Below, piece after piece: positions 1-5,336 of a stretch of 5,782 nucleotides of DNA (its first letter is position 1; each line of letters opens with the position of its first letter). Source of the stretch: JAWXUT01 sp044426075 (GTDB lineage: Bacteria; Bacillota; Clostridia; Christensenellales; DTU072). The notes beneath the pieces were generated by a model. That model had not been told where the DNA came from and did no database searches. It saw only the letters and a program-made list of their open reading frames with translations. Where the stretch lies: assembly GCA_044426075.1 (NCBI GenBank), contig JAWXUT010000109.1, forward strand, positions 1 through 5,782. Reading direction: 5' to 3'. Made by a program: the position numbers and the translations under genes.

Positions 1-46
1 TTTCATTCCGATAGGAATTTCACTGGCACGAAGTGGCAATTTCATT
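1..46. repeat. Hairpin-module repeat, copy A
   Basis: Positions 1-46 match 225-270 at 45 of 46 bases (A31 versus G255). The block has two units, each opening with TTTCA followed by a short palindrome: the first holds ATTCC-GATA-GGAAT, the second a CACT...AGTG stem. A third TTTCA begins at position 40. Because the window starts exactly inside the first unit, the array probably continues to the left. No open reading frame with a ribosome binding site covers it. The copies flank about 180 bases of other repeat material, so they look like dispersed non-coding palindromic elements rather than parts of a gene. Confidence 0.8.
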
Positions 47-141
47 GCATTTTAATGCGGATGCGGGCGGCAGGGGACAAACCCGTTGGGTTGAATGAAT
101 AATTAATATTGAATAATTGAGGAACCCGTAAAGGGTTGATT
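45..141. repeat. Dispersed repeat with AACCC/GGGTT hairpins, copy 1
   Basis: This stretch carries three perfect small stems: GCATT-TT-AATGC at 47-58, AACCC-GTT-GGGTT at 80-92 and AACCC-GTAAA-GGGTT at 123-137. The last two share the same arms, so the left arm of one could also pair with the right arm of the other. Between them lies an A+T-rich segment (93-120). Positions 89-122 match 2147-2180 at 28 of 34 bases, and both copies continue into GGGTTGATT and are preceded 40-44 bases earlier by TTGCATTTT. Read on the minus strand it lies downstream of the amidase gene; neither hairpin has a good T-tract in that direction, so I do not call it a terminator. Confidence 0.6.
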
Positions 142-207
142 GTATGGTTTTATCGTGGCGCAGACAACAGCATTTATATAATTTTATCCATAATTCGCGC
201 AAGCGAC

Positions 208-270
208 TTTCATTTGCTTGCAAATTTCATTCCGATAGGAATTTCACTGGCACGGAGTGGCAATTTCATT
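208..270. repeat. Hairpin-module repeat array, copy B
   Basis: Three consecutive units each begin with TTTCA, at 208, 225 and 242, and a fourth TTTCA starts at 264, giving unit lengths of 17, 17 and 22 bases. Each unit contains a different palindrome: ATTTGC-TT-GCAAAT (212-225), ATTCC-GATA-GGAAT, and a CACT...AGTG stem. Just to the left, 198-205 is another small stem (CGC-AA-GCG). Units two and three duplicate copy A at 1-46. The array ends 5 bases before the amidase stop codon, so it forms the immediate 3' end of that transcript and would fold into a row of small hairpins. Function unknown. Confidence 0.8.
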
Positions 271-275
271 CATTT

Positions 276-983
276 CTATGCTCCTAGATATGCAAGGATT
301 CCTGTGCAAAAGGCGGTCACGAGTTCGGCTTGATAGGTGGGGTCGGTTAGTAGTGCGTCGTCTTCTGCGTTGGACATAAATCCGCTTTCTACAATTATGC
401 TGGGGTAGTCGCTGCACTCCAATATGTAGTATTCGCCGCTAAGGGCATCGTAGGTTTTGCCAATTTCACGCTCATTTAGTTCGTTTAGGGCGCTTTGTAC
501 GGCTTCGGCTAGCGCTTGCCCCGCTTCACTTGATATATCGAAAAAGGTTTGCGCGCCTCTTCTATCTGACGAGGGGAATTGATTGCAGTGTATGCTTATT
601 ATTAGATCGGGCTGGGCTTCGTTGATTATTGCCTTGCGCGCGGTGAGGTCTGCCATTTTTAGATTTTCTGTTGCCGAACCATACAACCCGTTTTCATCAC
701 TGCGGGTCATTATTACTTCAAATCCCATTTCTTCAAGTGAGGTTTGAAGCTGTTGGGCTAAGGCTAAATTGACTTCTGCTTCGGTTGTGCCGCTGTTTAC
801 ACCAGTAACTCCGCTGTCTATTCCGCCGTGCCCCGCGTCAATTACTATGCTTCCTATTGTTGGCTCGGGCGTGCTTGCATAAAGTAGGGCTGCAGAACCC
901 GCTGTTATTACCAAAACTGCAATAATTCCCACTATAAAAGATATCAACATACGTTTTTTTATTACAACTAACAATTTCGACAA
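276..983 (-). CDS. cwlD: N-acetylmuramoyl-L-alanine amidase, CwlD type
   Basis: This is a 235-residue zinc amidase of the Amidase_3 family, which cuts the bond between N-acetylmuramic acid and L-alanine in peptidoglycan. The core motifs are all present: DAGHGGIDSG with zinc ligand His52, EAEVNL with ligand Glu68, SIHCN with ligand His132, and VESGFMSN with catalytic Glu199. A KKR cluster (9-11) followed by a hydrophobic segment (about 12-36) looks like an uncleaved signal anchor, so the catalytic domain would lie outside the membrane. There are no SH3, SPOR or LysM repeats. Length and architecture match CwlD of spore formers (about 237 residues in Bacillus subtilis), which with PdaA makes muramic lactam in the spore cortex; the sporulation role here is inference. 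The start appears to be TTG at 981-983, only 3 bases after GGGAGG; a second TTG at 972-974 is the alternative. The ATG at codon 12 has no ribosome binding site and would lose the positive residues before the anchor. Confidence 0.9.
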   Translation of the reverse strand: MSKLLVVIKKRMLISFIVGIIAVLVITAGSAALLYASTPEPTIGSIVIDAGHGGIDSGVTGVNSGTTEAEVNLALAQQLQTSLEEMGFEVIMTRSDENGLYGSATENLKMADLTARKAIINEAQPDLIISIHCNQFPSSDRRGAQTFFDISSEAGQALAEAVQSALNELNEREIGKTYDALSGEYYILECSDYPSIIVESGFMSNAEDDALLTDPTYQAELVTAFCTGILAYLGA

Positions 984-986
984 AAA

Positions 987-992
987 CCTCCC
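987..992 (-). promoter_or_regulatory. Ribosome binding site of the amidase gene
   Basis: On the minus strand GGGAGG (992 to 987) is followed by TTT and then TTG. This strong site decides between the candidate starts. It supports one of the two TTG codons (983 with a 3-base gap, or 974 with a 12-base gap) and leaves the first ATG 36 bases away. Neither gap is ideal. Confidence 0.7.
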
Positions 993-1015
993 AAATGCGC
1001 GATAAATCTACCGTG

Positions 1016-1108
1016 TTATTAACAATTTAACATAGTTATCAACATTTTAAATGTGTAAATTGCATAGTTATCAACACGGAAATTGAGTTATCAACATAGT
1101 TATCAACA
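1016..1108 (+). promoter_or_regulatory. Cluster of TTATCAACA boxes (DnaA-box-like)
   Basis: Four exact TTATCAACA nonamers lie in the same orientation at 1036-1044, 1068-1076, 1088-1096 and 1100-1108. A one-mismatch copy, TTATTAACA, is at 1016-1024. Start-to-start spacings are 20, 32, 20 and 12. The first and last exact copies share a 19-base repeat, CATAGTTATCAACATTTTA (1031-1049 and 1095-1113). TTATCAACA differs by one base from the bacterial DnaA box TTATCCACA, so DnaA binding is the obvious hypothesis, either as a titration/regulatory cluster or as part of an origin. On the minus strand each box contains TTGATA, which resembles a -35 element, so the array could instead belong to the control region of the amidase gene. 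The repeats are certain; the binding protein is not. Confidence 0.6.
1046..1074 (-). promoter_or_regulatory. Candidate promoter of the amidase gene
   Basis: On the minus strand TTGATA (1074 to 1069), contained in the second TTATCAACA box, is followed after 17 bases by TTTAAA (1051 to 1046). The -10 match is only moderate, and the region is so A+T-rich that chance matches are expected. If real, transcription would start near 1039 inside the first box, so a protein bound to the boxes would repress it. I saw no convincing sporulation-sigma consensus. Confidence 0.3.
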
Positions 1109-1141
1109 TTTTATTTGCTCAAGTTGACAACTTTTTAGTAA

Positions 1142-1161
1142 CCCAAAGTATCATTTTTGGG
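1142..1161. other. Small hairpin between the two minus-strand genes
   Basis: CCCAAA (1142-1147) and TTTGGG (1156-1161) form a 6-base-pair stem with an 8-base loop. It lies in the 3' region of the nucleotidyltransferase gene, but on the minus strand it is not followed by a T-run, so it is at best a weak or factor-dependent terminator or an RNA-stabilising stem. Nearby, 1121-1133 is another short palindrome (AAGTTG-A-CAACTT). Apart from the TTATCAACA cluster I see nothing else in 984-1278. Read-through from the nucleotidyltransferase into the amidase gene is possible. Confidence 0.3.
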
Positions 1162-1278
1162 AATTGGTGCAATATTTACAGTTCCCTAGTGCTACATTCT
1201 ATGCCCCCAAACTGCCATTTATTACGGGTTTTTTGTGCGGTAATTTGTCGTTATATTGGGGCTTTAAGTCGCGGACTT

Positions 1279-1974
1279 TTAATGCTGTAGGGTTCCCGCC
1301 ACCAGATAGTTTGTGTAGTAGTACGATTGCAAGGTTCCTATATCAGACCAATATTTATAGGTTACATAGGCGTGCGCTTTGTTTAGTAGCCTCGGCAATA
1401 GGTCGCGCCCAAAATCATATTTGCCAACGGGAATCATAGCGAGGGCTGCGGGCGATAATATATATATTCCACAATTAATAAGGCTTTGAACTGCGTGGGT
1501 AGGCTTTTCTTCAAAGGCAATAATTGCGTTGTTGTGATCTATTTTTAACACTCCTAATCCTTGCGGATTGGCTAGGGGGGTTGCGATTAACGTCATAATT
1601 GTGCGCTTTTTGTGGTGAAACTGCATAGCTTCTGTTAAATCAATGTTGGTGTAGGCGTCGCCAGACATAACAAGCACGTCGCCGTCAATAAAATCCTTGC
1701 ACGCGCGTACGCTCCCCGCTGTGCCCAATGGTTCCCGCTCAACAAAATACGTTAGGTTCACGCCCATTGCGCTGCCGTTGCCAAAAGCTTCCATTATTGC
1801 TTCCGCCTTGTAGCCAAGCGTTAGCCCGATTTCTGTTATGCCGTGCTGCGCCAAAAGTTCGATTATATGCTGCAGAACTGGCTTATCTATTATTTTTACT
1901 AGCGGTTTTGGCTTGTTGTCTGTCAGTGGTGAAAGGCGTGTGCCTCTGCCTCCTGCCATAATTATTGCTTTCAT
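1279..1974 (-). CDS. Sugar-1-phosphate nucleotidyltransferase
   Basis: This 231-residue enzyme of the NTP_transferase family joins a nucleoside triphosphate to a sugar-1-phosphate to give an NDP-sugar. The nucleotide-binding signature GGRGTRLSPLT followed by KPKPL is at residues 8-25. PLGTAGS is at 82-88, and the metal-binding GDA at 105-107 (Asp106) pairs with Asp211 in WSDIGT. EEKP is at 155-158 and NCGIYIL at 167-173. The sequence resembles the N-terminal domain of mannose-1-phosphate guanylyltransferases, especially clostridial-type proteins in which that domain is fused to a phosphomannomutase. It ends where the domain ends, with no left-handed beta-helix and no mutase domain. GDP-mannose, GDP-heptose, dTDP-glucose and UDP-sugar products all remain possible, so no gene symbol is given. 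The start is the ATG at 1972-1974, supported by AAAGAGGTG just upstream; an in-frame extension upstream looks non-coding. The product probably feeds cell-surface polysaccharide or glycolipid synthesis. Confidence 0.88.
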   Translation of the reverse strand: MKAIIMAGGRGTRLSPLTDNKPKPLVKIIDKPVLQHIIELLAQHGITEIGLTLGYKAEAIMEAFGNGSAMGVNLTYFVEREPLGTAGSVRACKDFIDGDVLVMSGDAYTNIDLTEAMQFHHKKRTIMTLIATPLANPQGLGVLKIDHNNAIIAFEEKPTHAVQSLINCGIYILSPAALAMIPVGKYDFGRDLLPRLLNKAHAYVTYKYWSDIGTLQSYYYTNYLVAGTLQH

Positions 1975-1977
1975 TTG

Positions 1978-1986
1978 CACCTCTTT
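1978..1986 (-). promoter_or_regulatory. Ribosome binding site of the nucleotidyltransferase gene
   Basis: On the minus strand AAAGAGGTG (1986 to 1978) ends 3 bases before ATG. It fixes the start at 1974 in preference to an in-frame ATG at 2112, whose 46 extra codons precede the invariant MKAIIMAGG start of the family. Confidence 0.8.
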
Positions 1987-2014
1987 TGCGGTTAGTATGT
2001 GTCTTTTTGGAAAT

Positions 2015-2043
2015 ATATAACAAATTTCATAAAGATGTTTCAA
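2015..2043 (-). promoter_or_regulatory. Candidate sigma-A promoter of the nucleotidyltransferase gene
   Basis: On the minus strand TTGAAA (2043 to 2038) is followed by a 17-base gap and TTATAT (2020 to 2015); the overlapping TATATA (2019 to 2014) gives an 18-base gap. The predicted transcript starts near 2008 and has a leader of about 35 bases. The -35 is good and the -10 is only fair. Confidence 0.45.
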
Positions 2044-2106
2044 AATATTCGTTGAAAATCCGCAATTATGGTGTATAATATATAAGGAATAAAGAAAGCA
2101 CGCGAA

Positions 2107-2188
2107 TTGCATTTTCGTGAGGCTGAATATATTGTATCGGCTATATGGTTGAACGAATAAGTAATAGTGAAGAAGTAAGGGTTGATTT
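2107..2188. repeat. Dispersed repeat, diverged copy 2
   Basis: Positions 2147-2180 align without gaps to 89-122, with 28 of 34 bases identical; four of the six differences are T in copy 1 and G in copy 2. Both copies start with TTGCATTTT 40-44 bases earlier and end with GGGTTGATT. This copy lacks the two AACCC/GGGTT hairpins: about 12 bases including the second hairpin are missing, and the first has been replaced by unrelated sequence. It looks like a decayed member of the element at 45-141. The core match is clear; the full extent is inference. Confidence 0.5.
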
Positions 2189-2324
2189 ATAAATGCAATC
2201 TATCATTATTAACTTTATGCTTAGTATAACAATAGTGCGTAGAATATAAAAACATATAGAATTATAAACACGCGAAGTGTTAATCTTAATATGCAAAGAA
2301 AAAAGGTGCAAGGGATAGTCCTAC

Positions 2325-2349
2325 ATCTTTAGTTTGTTGTATGAAAGAT
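2325..2349 (+). other. Leader hairpin before the ribonuclease J gene
   Basis: ATCTTT (2325-2330) and AAAGAT (2344-2349) can form a 6-base-pair stem with a 13-base loop, followed by TTTT and ending 15 bases before the AAAAAAGGAG ribosome binding site. It could be a weak attenuator or an mRNA 5' structure, or chance pairing in A+T-rich DNA. Confidence 0.25.
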
Positions 2350-2378
2350 TTTATTAAATATAAGAAAAAAGGAGCAAA

Positions 2379-4022
2379 ATGGCAAAAAAACTGAAAATAA
2401 CATTCCTCGGCGGAGTAGGGGAAATTGGAAAAAATATGACCGCCTTGGAATACGACAAAGACATAATAGTAATTGATGCGGGCTTAACGTTTCCAAACTC
2501 GGAAGAGATGCCTGGTGTTGACTACGTTGTGCCAGACTTCACCTATTTAGAGGAAAATGCGGATAAGGTGAAAGCAATTGTACTTACCCACGGTCACGAA
2601 GATCATATCGGAGCACTTCCGTTTGTTCTCAAAAAGATCGACACAAAGGTGTACGGAAGCAATCTTGCAGTGGCTTTAGTAGAGCACAAGTTGCGCGAGC
2701 AGAAGATCAAAAAAGTTAGCTTAAATGTGGTAAACGAGAGAGATGTTATCAGCGTAGGCGCTTTTAAAGTGGAATTTATCCGCGTTAATCACAGCATTGC
2801 GGGCGCATTTGCGTTAGCAATCACAACACCAAAGGGCGTAATTTTTCATACTGGAGATTACAAAATCGACCACAATCCAATTGACGGACGCAAAACCGAT
2901 CTTGCACGCATTGCAGAAATCGGACAAAAAGGCGTGTTGTTAATGTTGCAGGATTCCACCAATGTAGAGCGCGAAGGCTTTAGTATGTCGGAGCGCAGTG
3001 TTGGTAAGAGTTTAGATGCAATTTTCGCAGCAAACACATCAAGGCGATTGATTGTTGCAACATTTGCGAGCAACGTGCACAGGGTGCAACAGATAATAAA
3101 CTGTGCGCTAAAGTACGATAGGCGCATAGCTTTTAGTGGAAGATCTATGGAAAACATAGCTCAAATTGCACATAAACTAAAGGAATTGAAGTTCCCAGAT
3201 GATAAAATTGTAAATATCGACAAAATGGATGGCATCCCTTACGACAAGATGTGTATAATTTCTACTGGAACACAAGGCGAGCCCGAATCTGCCCTAACAA
3301 GAATGAGCAGAAACGAGTTCAAAAAGGTCAGAATTGGCACAACTGATACCGTTGTTATTTCTGCAAGCCCAATTCCGGGCAACGAAAAGATGATATATAA
3401 TGTTATAAACAACCTTTACAAAAATGGCGCTGAAGTTATCTATAAATCTTTGGCAGAAATTCACGTATCGGGTCACGCTTGCCAAGAAGAGCTAAAATTG
3501 ATGCTAAGTTTGGTGAAACCCAAGTATTTTATTCCCGTTCACGGCGAATATAGGCACTTGAAACAACACGCAGAATTAGCAGAAAGTATGGGTGTAAATG
3601 CGGCAAATATATTGATTCCGGAATTAGGAAGCTCAATTGATGTCAGCGTACGCGGATTGAAACGTATGGACAAAGTAAAGTTTGGTTCTATAATGGTTGA
3701 CGGAAGCATAATTGAAAACCCAGAACTTATGATGCGCGATCGCAAAAACTTGTCAGAAGACGGCATAGTAATAGCGCTTGCAAACGTGTCAGAAGGTGGC
3801 AGATTGTTGACGCCACCAGTGGTAATCGCGCGTGGTTTGAACATAACTGAAGCGGATATCGAGACTATTAAAGATGCAATTGAAACAGCAGTTAACAAAA
3901 TGGAAGGGAACGCGGGAGATGGCGCAGATTTGCGTCGTGTAATCAAAAGGGCAGCGGGCAAAATCTTGTACAACAAGTTACGCAAGCATCCAATGATAAT
4001 CCCAATAACTATAGCAGAATAA
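2379..4022 (+). CDS. rnjA: Ribonuclease J
   Basis: This 547-residue metallo-beta-lactamase/beta-CASP nuclease acts as a 5'-to-3' exonuclease and endonuclease in mRNA decay and rRNA maturation in the cytoplasm. The metal-binding set is complete: HGHEDH at 71-76, His138 in RVNHS, Asp160 in GDYKID and His388 in PVHGEYRHL. The beta-CASP region includes QDSTN (191-195), SGRSM (253-257), TGTQGEP (296-302) and HVSGHA (362-367). A C-terminal domain of about 100 residues follows. The length fits RNase J1/J2 of Bacillus (about 555). Because all catalytic residues are intact, it behaves like the active J1 type, hence the symbol; J1 versus J2 orthology was not tested. The start ATG is preceded by AAAAAAGGAG with a 4-base gap. 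The stop is 18 bases before the next gene, which has its own ribosome binding site, so the two genes are probably co-transcribed up to the terminator at 5161. Confidence 0.95.
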   Translation: MAKKLKITFLGGVGEIGKNMTALEYDKDIIVIDAGLTFPNSEEMPGVDYVVPDFTYLEENADKVKAIVLTHGHEDHIGALPFVLKKIDTKVYGSNLAVALVEHKLREQKIKKVSLNVVNERDVISVGAFKVEFIRVNHSIAGAFALAITTPKGVIFHTGDYKIDHNPIDGRKTDLARIAEIGQKGVLLMLQDSTNVEREGFSMSERSVGKSLDAIFAANTSRRLIVATFASNVHRVQQIINCALKYDRRIAFSGRSMENIAQIAHKLKELKFPDDKIVNIDKMDGIPYDKMCIISTGTQGEPESALTRMSRNEFKKVRIGTTDTVVISASPIPGNEKMIYNVINNLYKNGAEVIYKSLAEIHVSGHACQEELKLMLSLVKPKYFIPVHGEYRHLKQHAELAESMGVNAANILIPELGSSIDVSVRGLKRMDKVKFGSIMVDGSIIENPELMMRDRKNLSEDGIVIALANVSEGGRLLTPPVVIARGLNITEADIETIKDAIETAVNKMEGNAGDGADLRRVIKRAAGKILYNKLRKHPMIIPITIAE

Positions 4023-4040
4023 AATTTTGTGAGGTGCAGC

Positions 4041-5138
4041 ATGAAAAACAAAAAAACGGTGTTAATTTTAACAGATTCGAGGGGAGCAAGTGGAGCAAAT
4101 GCAATAAAAGCGATGCTAAGCGCGGGCGGAGAAACTCTAGCAATCATAATTGACAAGAGCGAGTTTAGGGGGATTGCTGCGCGATATGCAAAAGAGAGGT
4201 TGTTGTCGGAAGATGGCGTAGTGCGATCTAACTGGGAGCGCTTTAAAAATAAGTTGTATGAAAGGCGAAGCGAGGATGTTCGTGAGTGGAAATTGGAGTT
4301 TAAAAGCAACAATTATGCTCATCAAAAAATGGCAAACGCAATAACAAGATACAATCCCGAAGTCATCATAGTAACGGCGGAAAATATGCTAGAACTTGCC
4401 TTAATAGGCAGAAAAAAGGCAAATCCCGATGCAAAAGTGGTGGTTGTTCCCGCAGAATACAGTCTCAATTTACAATACATTTGCGGTGAAGTTGATGCAT
4501 ATCTTATCCACAACAGCGCCACAAAAGATGAACTTATAAGTGGCGGAGTTGATGCGGAAAAAGTTGAAGTTGTGGGTATGCCAATAGCCCCAAGCGGAAT
4601 GCAAGAGCACAAAGCGTGCGTTGCGGAACTTGGCGAAAAGCTAGCGCTAGACCCAAACAAAAAAACCGTGCTATTTTTGGGCGCGACCAACGACACTGGC
4701 GGAATTGCCTATGCGTTAGAGGAAGCAATGCCCGCAAAAGACGACTACAATTATATAGTATATTGTGGTCAAGATAGAAGCCTACTGGATTTCTGCAAAA
4801 AAGAAAAAATAGTTGCGCTGAACGAAGGAATGGATTTCTATAACCTTGTAAATATAGCAGATTTTGTGGTGACAAGGCCGATTTCTACCAACTTAACCGC
4901 CTCATTTGCGCAGAAAGTAGTTGTTTATCTACTAAAAGCCGAAGGCAAAGTGGAAGAGCGCTACGCGCAAAATGTAGCAGATGCAGTCATTGATTGCTCA
5001 GTATCAACAACGCTAATTGCAAAACTAACAACCGAGCCCACCCGCGACGAACGAGAAGACCTCGCAGAAGGCAGAGATAAGCTGTTAGAAGGCGTGCCGA
5101 GCGAACTATTCACCCACGCAATACAAAAAATGCTTTAA
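4041..5138 (+). CDS. Divergent GT-B glycosyltransferase-like protein (MGDG synthase/UgtP type)
   Basis: This 365-residue protein has the layout of a two-domain GT-B fold. An N-terminal strand-loop (TVLILTDSRGASGANAIKAM, residues 6-25) corresponds to the glycine-rich start of UgtP/MGDG synthases. NPEVIIVTAENM follows near 105-116, then a predicted interdomain strand KVEVVGMPI (174-182), much like the VxVTGIPI of that family. The C-terminal domain begins at TVLFLGAT (209-216) and includes DFVVTRPISTNLTASFA (275-291), in the place of the donor-sugar loop KPGGxTxxEA. The GNGH histidine and the GG of the donor loop are both missing, so activity as a diacylglycerol glycosyltransferase is doubtful; it may have a changed substrate or a non-enzymatic role. 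No signal peptide or membrane span is seen. GAGGTG at 4031-4036 supports the ATG at 4041; an in-frame GTG at 4029 would lie upstream of that site. The family assignment is from remembered motifs and is moderate. Confidence 0.6.
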   Translation: MKNKKTVLILTDSRGASGANAIKAMLSAGGETLAIIIDKSEFRGIAARYAKERLLSEDGVVRSNWERFKNKLYERRSEDVREWKLEFKSNNYAHQKMANAITRYNPEVIIVTAENMLELALIGRKKANPDAKVVVVPAEYSLNLQYICGEVDAYLIHNSATKDELISGGVDAEKVEVVGMPIAPSGMQEHKACVAELGEKLALDPNKKTVLFLGATNDTGGIAYALEEAMPAKDDYNYIVYCGQDRSLLDFCKKEKIVALNEGMDFYNLVNIADFVVTRPISTNLTASFAQKVVVYLLKAEGKVEERYAQNVADAVIDCSVSTTLIAKLTTEPTRDEREDLAEGRDKLLEGVPSELFTHAIQKML

Positions 5139-5160
5139 AATCCATATATAATTAAGAAAA

Positions 5161-5206
5161 AGGGCTGTAGAGAAATCAAATCTATACGGCCCTTTGTTTT
5201 CTGTTT
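5161..5206 (+). terminator. Rho-independent terminator after the ribonuclease J operon
   Basis: The arms 5161-5173 and 5181-5193 pair over 13 positions, with one G-T wobble and one G-A mismatch, around the 7-base loop AATCAAA. The T-rich tail TTTGTTTTCTGTTT follows. It begins 22 bases after the stop of the glycosyltransferase-like gene. The A-run on the left side (AAGAAAA) may let it work in the other direction too. The same stem-loop family recurs at 5674-5713. Confidence 0.9.
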
Positions 5207-5237
5207 GAAAGCAACCCAAGATAACAAAATGAAAAAA

Positions 5238-5257
5238 ATTTTACCATTTGGTAAAAT
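5238..5257. promoter_or_regulatory. Perfect palindrome, putative operator
   Basis: ATTTTACC (5238-5245) and GGTAAAAT (5250-5257) form a perfect 8-base dyad around ATTT. It ends 16 bases upstream of the -35 element at 5274, a usual place for an activator site. It has no T-tract of its own beyond the stem, so a terminator role is unlikely. I do not recognise it as the site of a specific regulator. Confidence 0.45.
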
Positions 5258-5273
5258 AAATATTTGTATAGCA

Positions 5274-5302
5274 TTGACATACACAAATATTTATTGTATA
5301 CT
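5274..5302 (+). promoter_or_regulatory. Sigma-A promoter of the zinc-ribbon gene
   Basis: TTGACA (5274-5279, a perfect -35) is followed by exactly 17 bases and TATACT (5297-5302, five of six matches to TATAAT). The predicted start is near 5309, giving a leader of about 28 bases to the ATG at 5337. It is the strongest promoter in the window. A perfect 13-base inverted repeat (5255-5267 and 5283-5295) brackets the -35, with its right arm inside the -35/-10 spacer, which suggests control by a dimeric repressor. Confidence 0.8.
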
Positions 5303-5336
5303 ATTGCTATCTTATATCACAAAGGAGAACAAAACA

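Larger units (their letters stand above)
1975..2378. other. Divergent intergenic region
   Basis: This 404-base stretch separates the minus-strand nucleotidyltransferase from the plus-strand ribonuclease J. It holds the nucleotidyltransferase promoter near the left end and an imperfect stem at 2098-2119 (CACG...CGTG). A diverged repeat copy lies at 2107-2188, a stem AACAC-GCGAA-GTGTT at 2267-2281, and a short leader hairpin at 2325-2349. A rightward promoter must exist here, but I could not single one out: TATAAC at 2225-2230 and several TATAAA strings are possible -10 elements without a convincing -35. No open frame in it has a credible start site. I did not recognise a riboswitch or a known small RNA. 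Confidence 0.5.

Noticed and set aside
20..223. 67-codon minus-strand open frame over the left repeats
   Set aside because: It runs across palindromic repeat modules, has no ribosome binding site and a low-complexity composition; its sequence is a by-product of the repeats.
1..270. CRISPR array
   Set aside because: The repeated part is a 5-base linker with changing palindromes, units are 17-22 bases, and there are no unique spacers of 30 bases or nearby cas genes.
1203..1262. Compound stem (GCCCCCAA with TTGGGGC, and ATTAC with GTAAT) as terminator of the nucleotidyltransferase gene
   Set aside because: The arms are short, far apart and interrupted, and no T-run follows on the minus strand.
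1266..1278. AAGTC-GCG-GACTT hairpin touching the nucleotidyltransferase stop codon
   Set aside because: It has only five base pairs and no T-tract on the minus strand, so it is not callable as a terminator.
1975..2112. 46-codon N-terminal extension of the nucleotidyltransferase
   Set aside because: The family begins at MKAIIMAGG, the ribosome binding site at 1978-1986 lies inside the extension, and a promoter at 2015-2043 would start transcription after the upstream ATG.
1975..2378. Replication origin at the point where gene directions diverge
   Set aside because: The DnaA-like boxes lie elsewhere (1016-1108), no origin-linked genes are present, and the short counts I made show no GC-skew reversal.
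2341..2394. 17-codon reading frame starting at ATG 2341 and overlapping the ribonuclease J start
   Set aside because: It has no ribosome binding site, is lysine-rich because of A-runs, and stops inside rnjA; a leader peptide cannot be supported.
3539..4312. 257-codon minus-strand open frame opposite ribonuclease J and the next gene
   Set aside because: It is antisense to two well-supported genes, shows no recognisable domain, and has no ribosome binding site of note.
5205..5336. 44-codon upstream extension of the zinc-ribbon protein
   Set aside because: It would overlap the terminator tail, the palindromes and the promoter; the AAAGGAG at 5321 directs the start to 5337.
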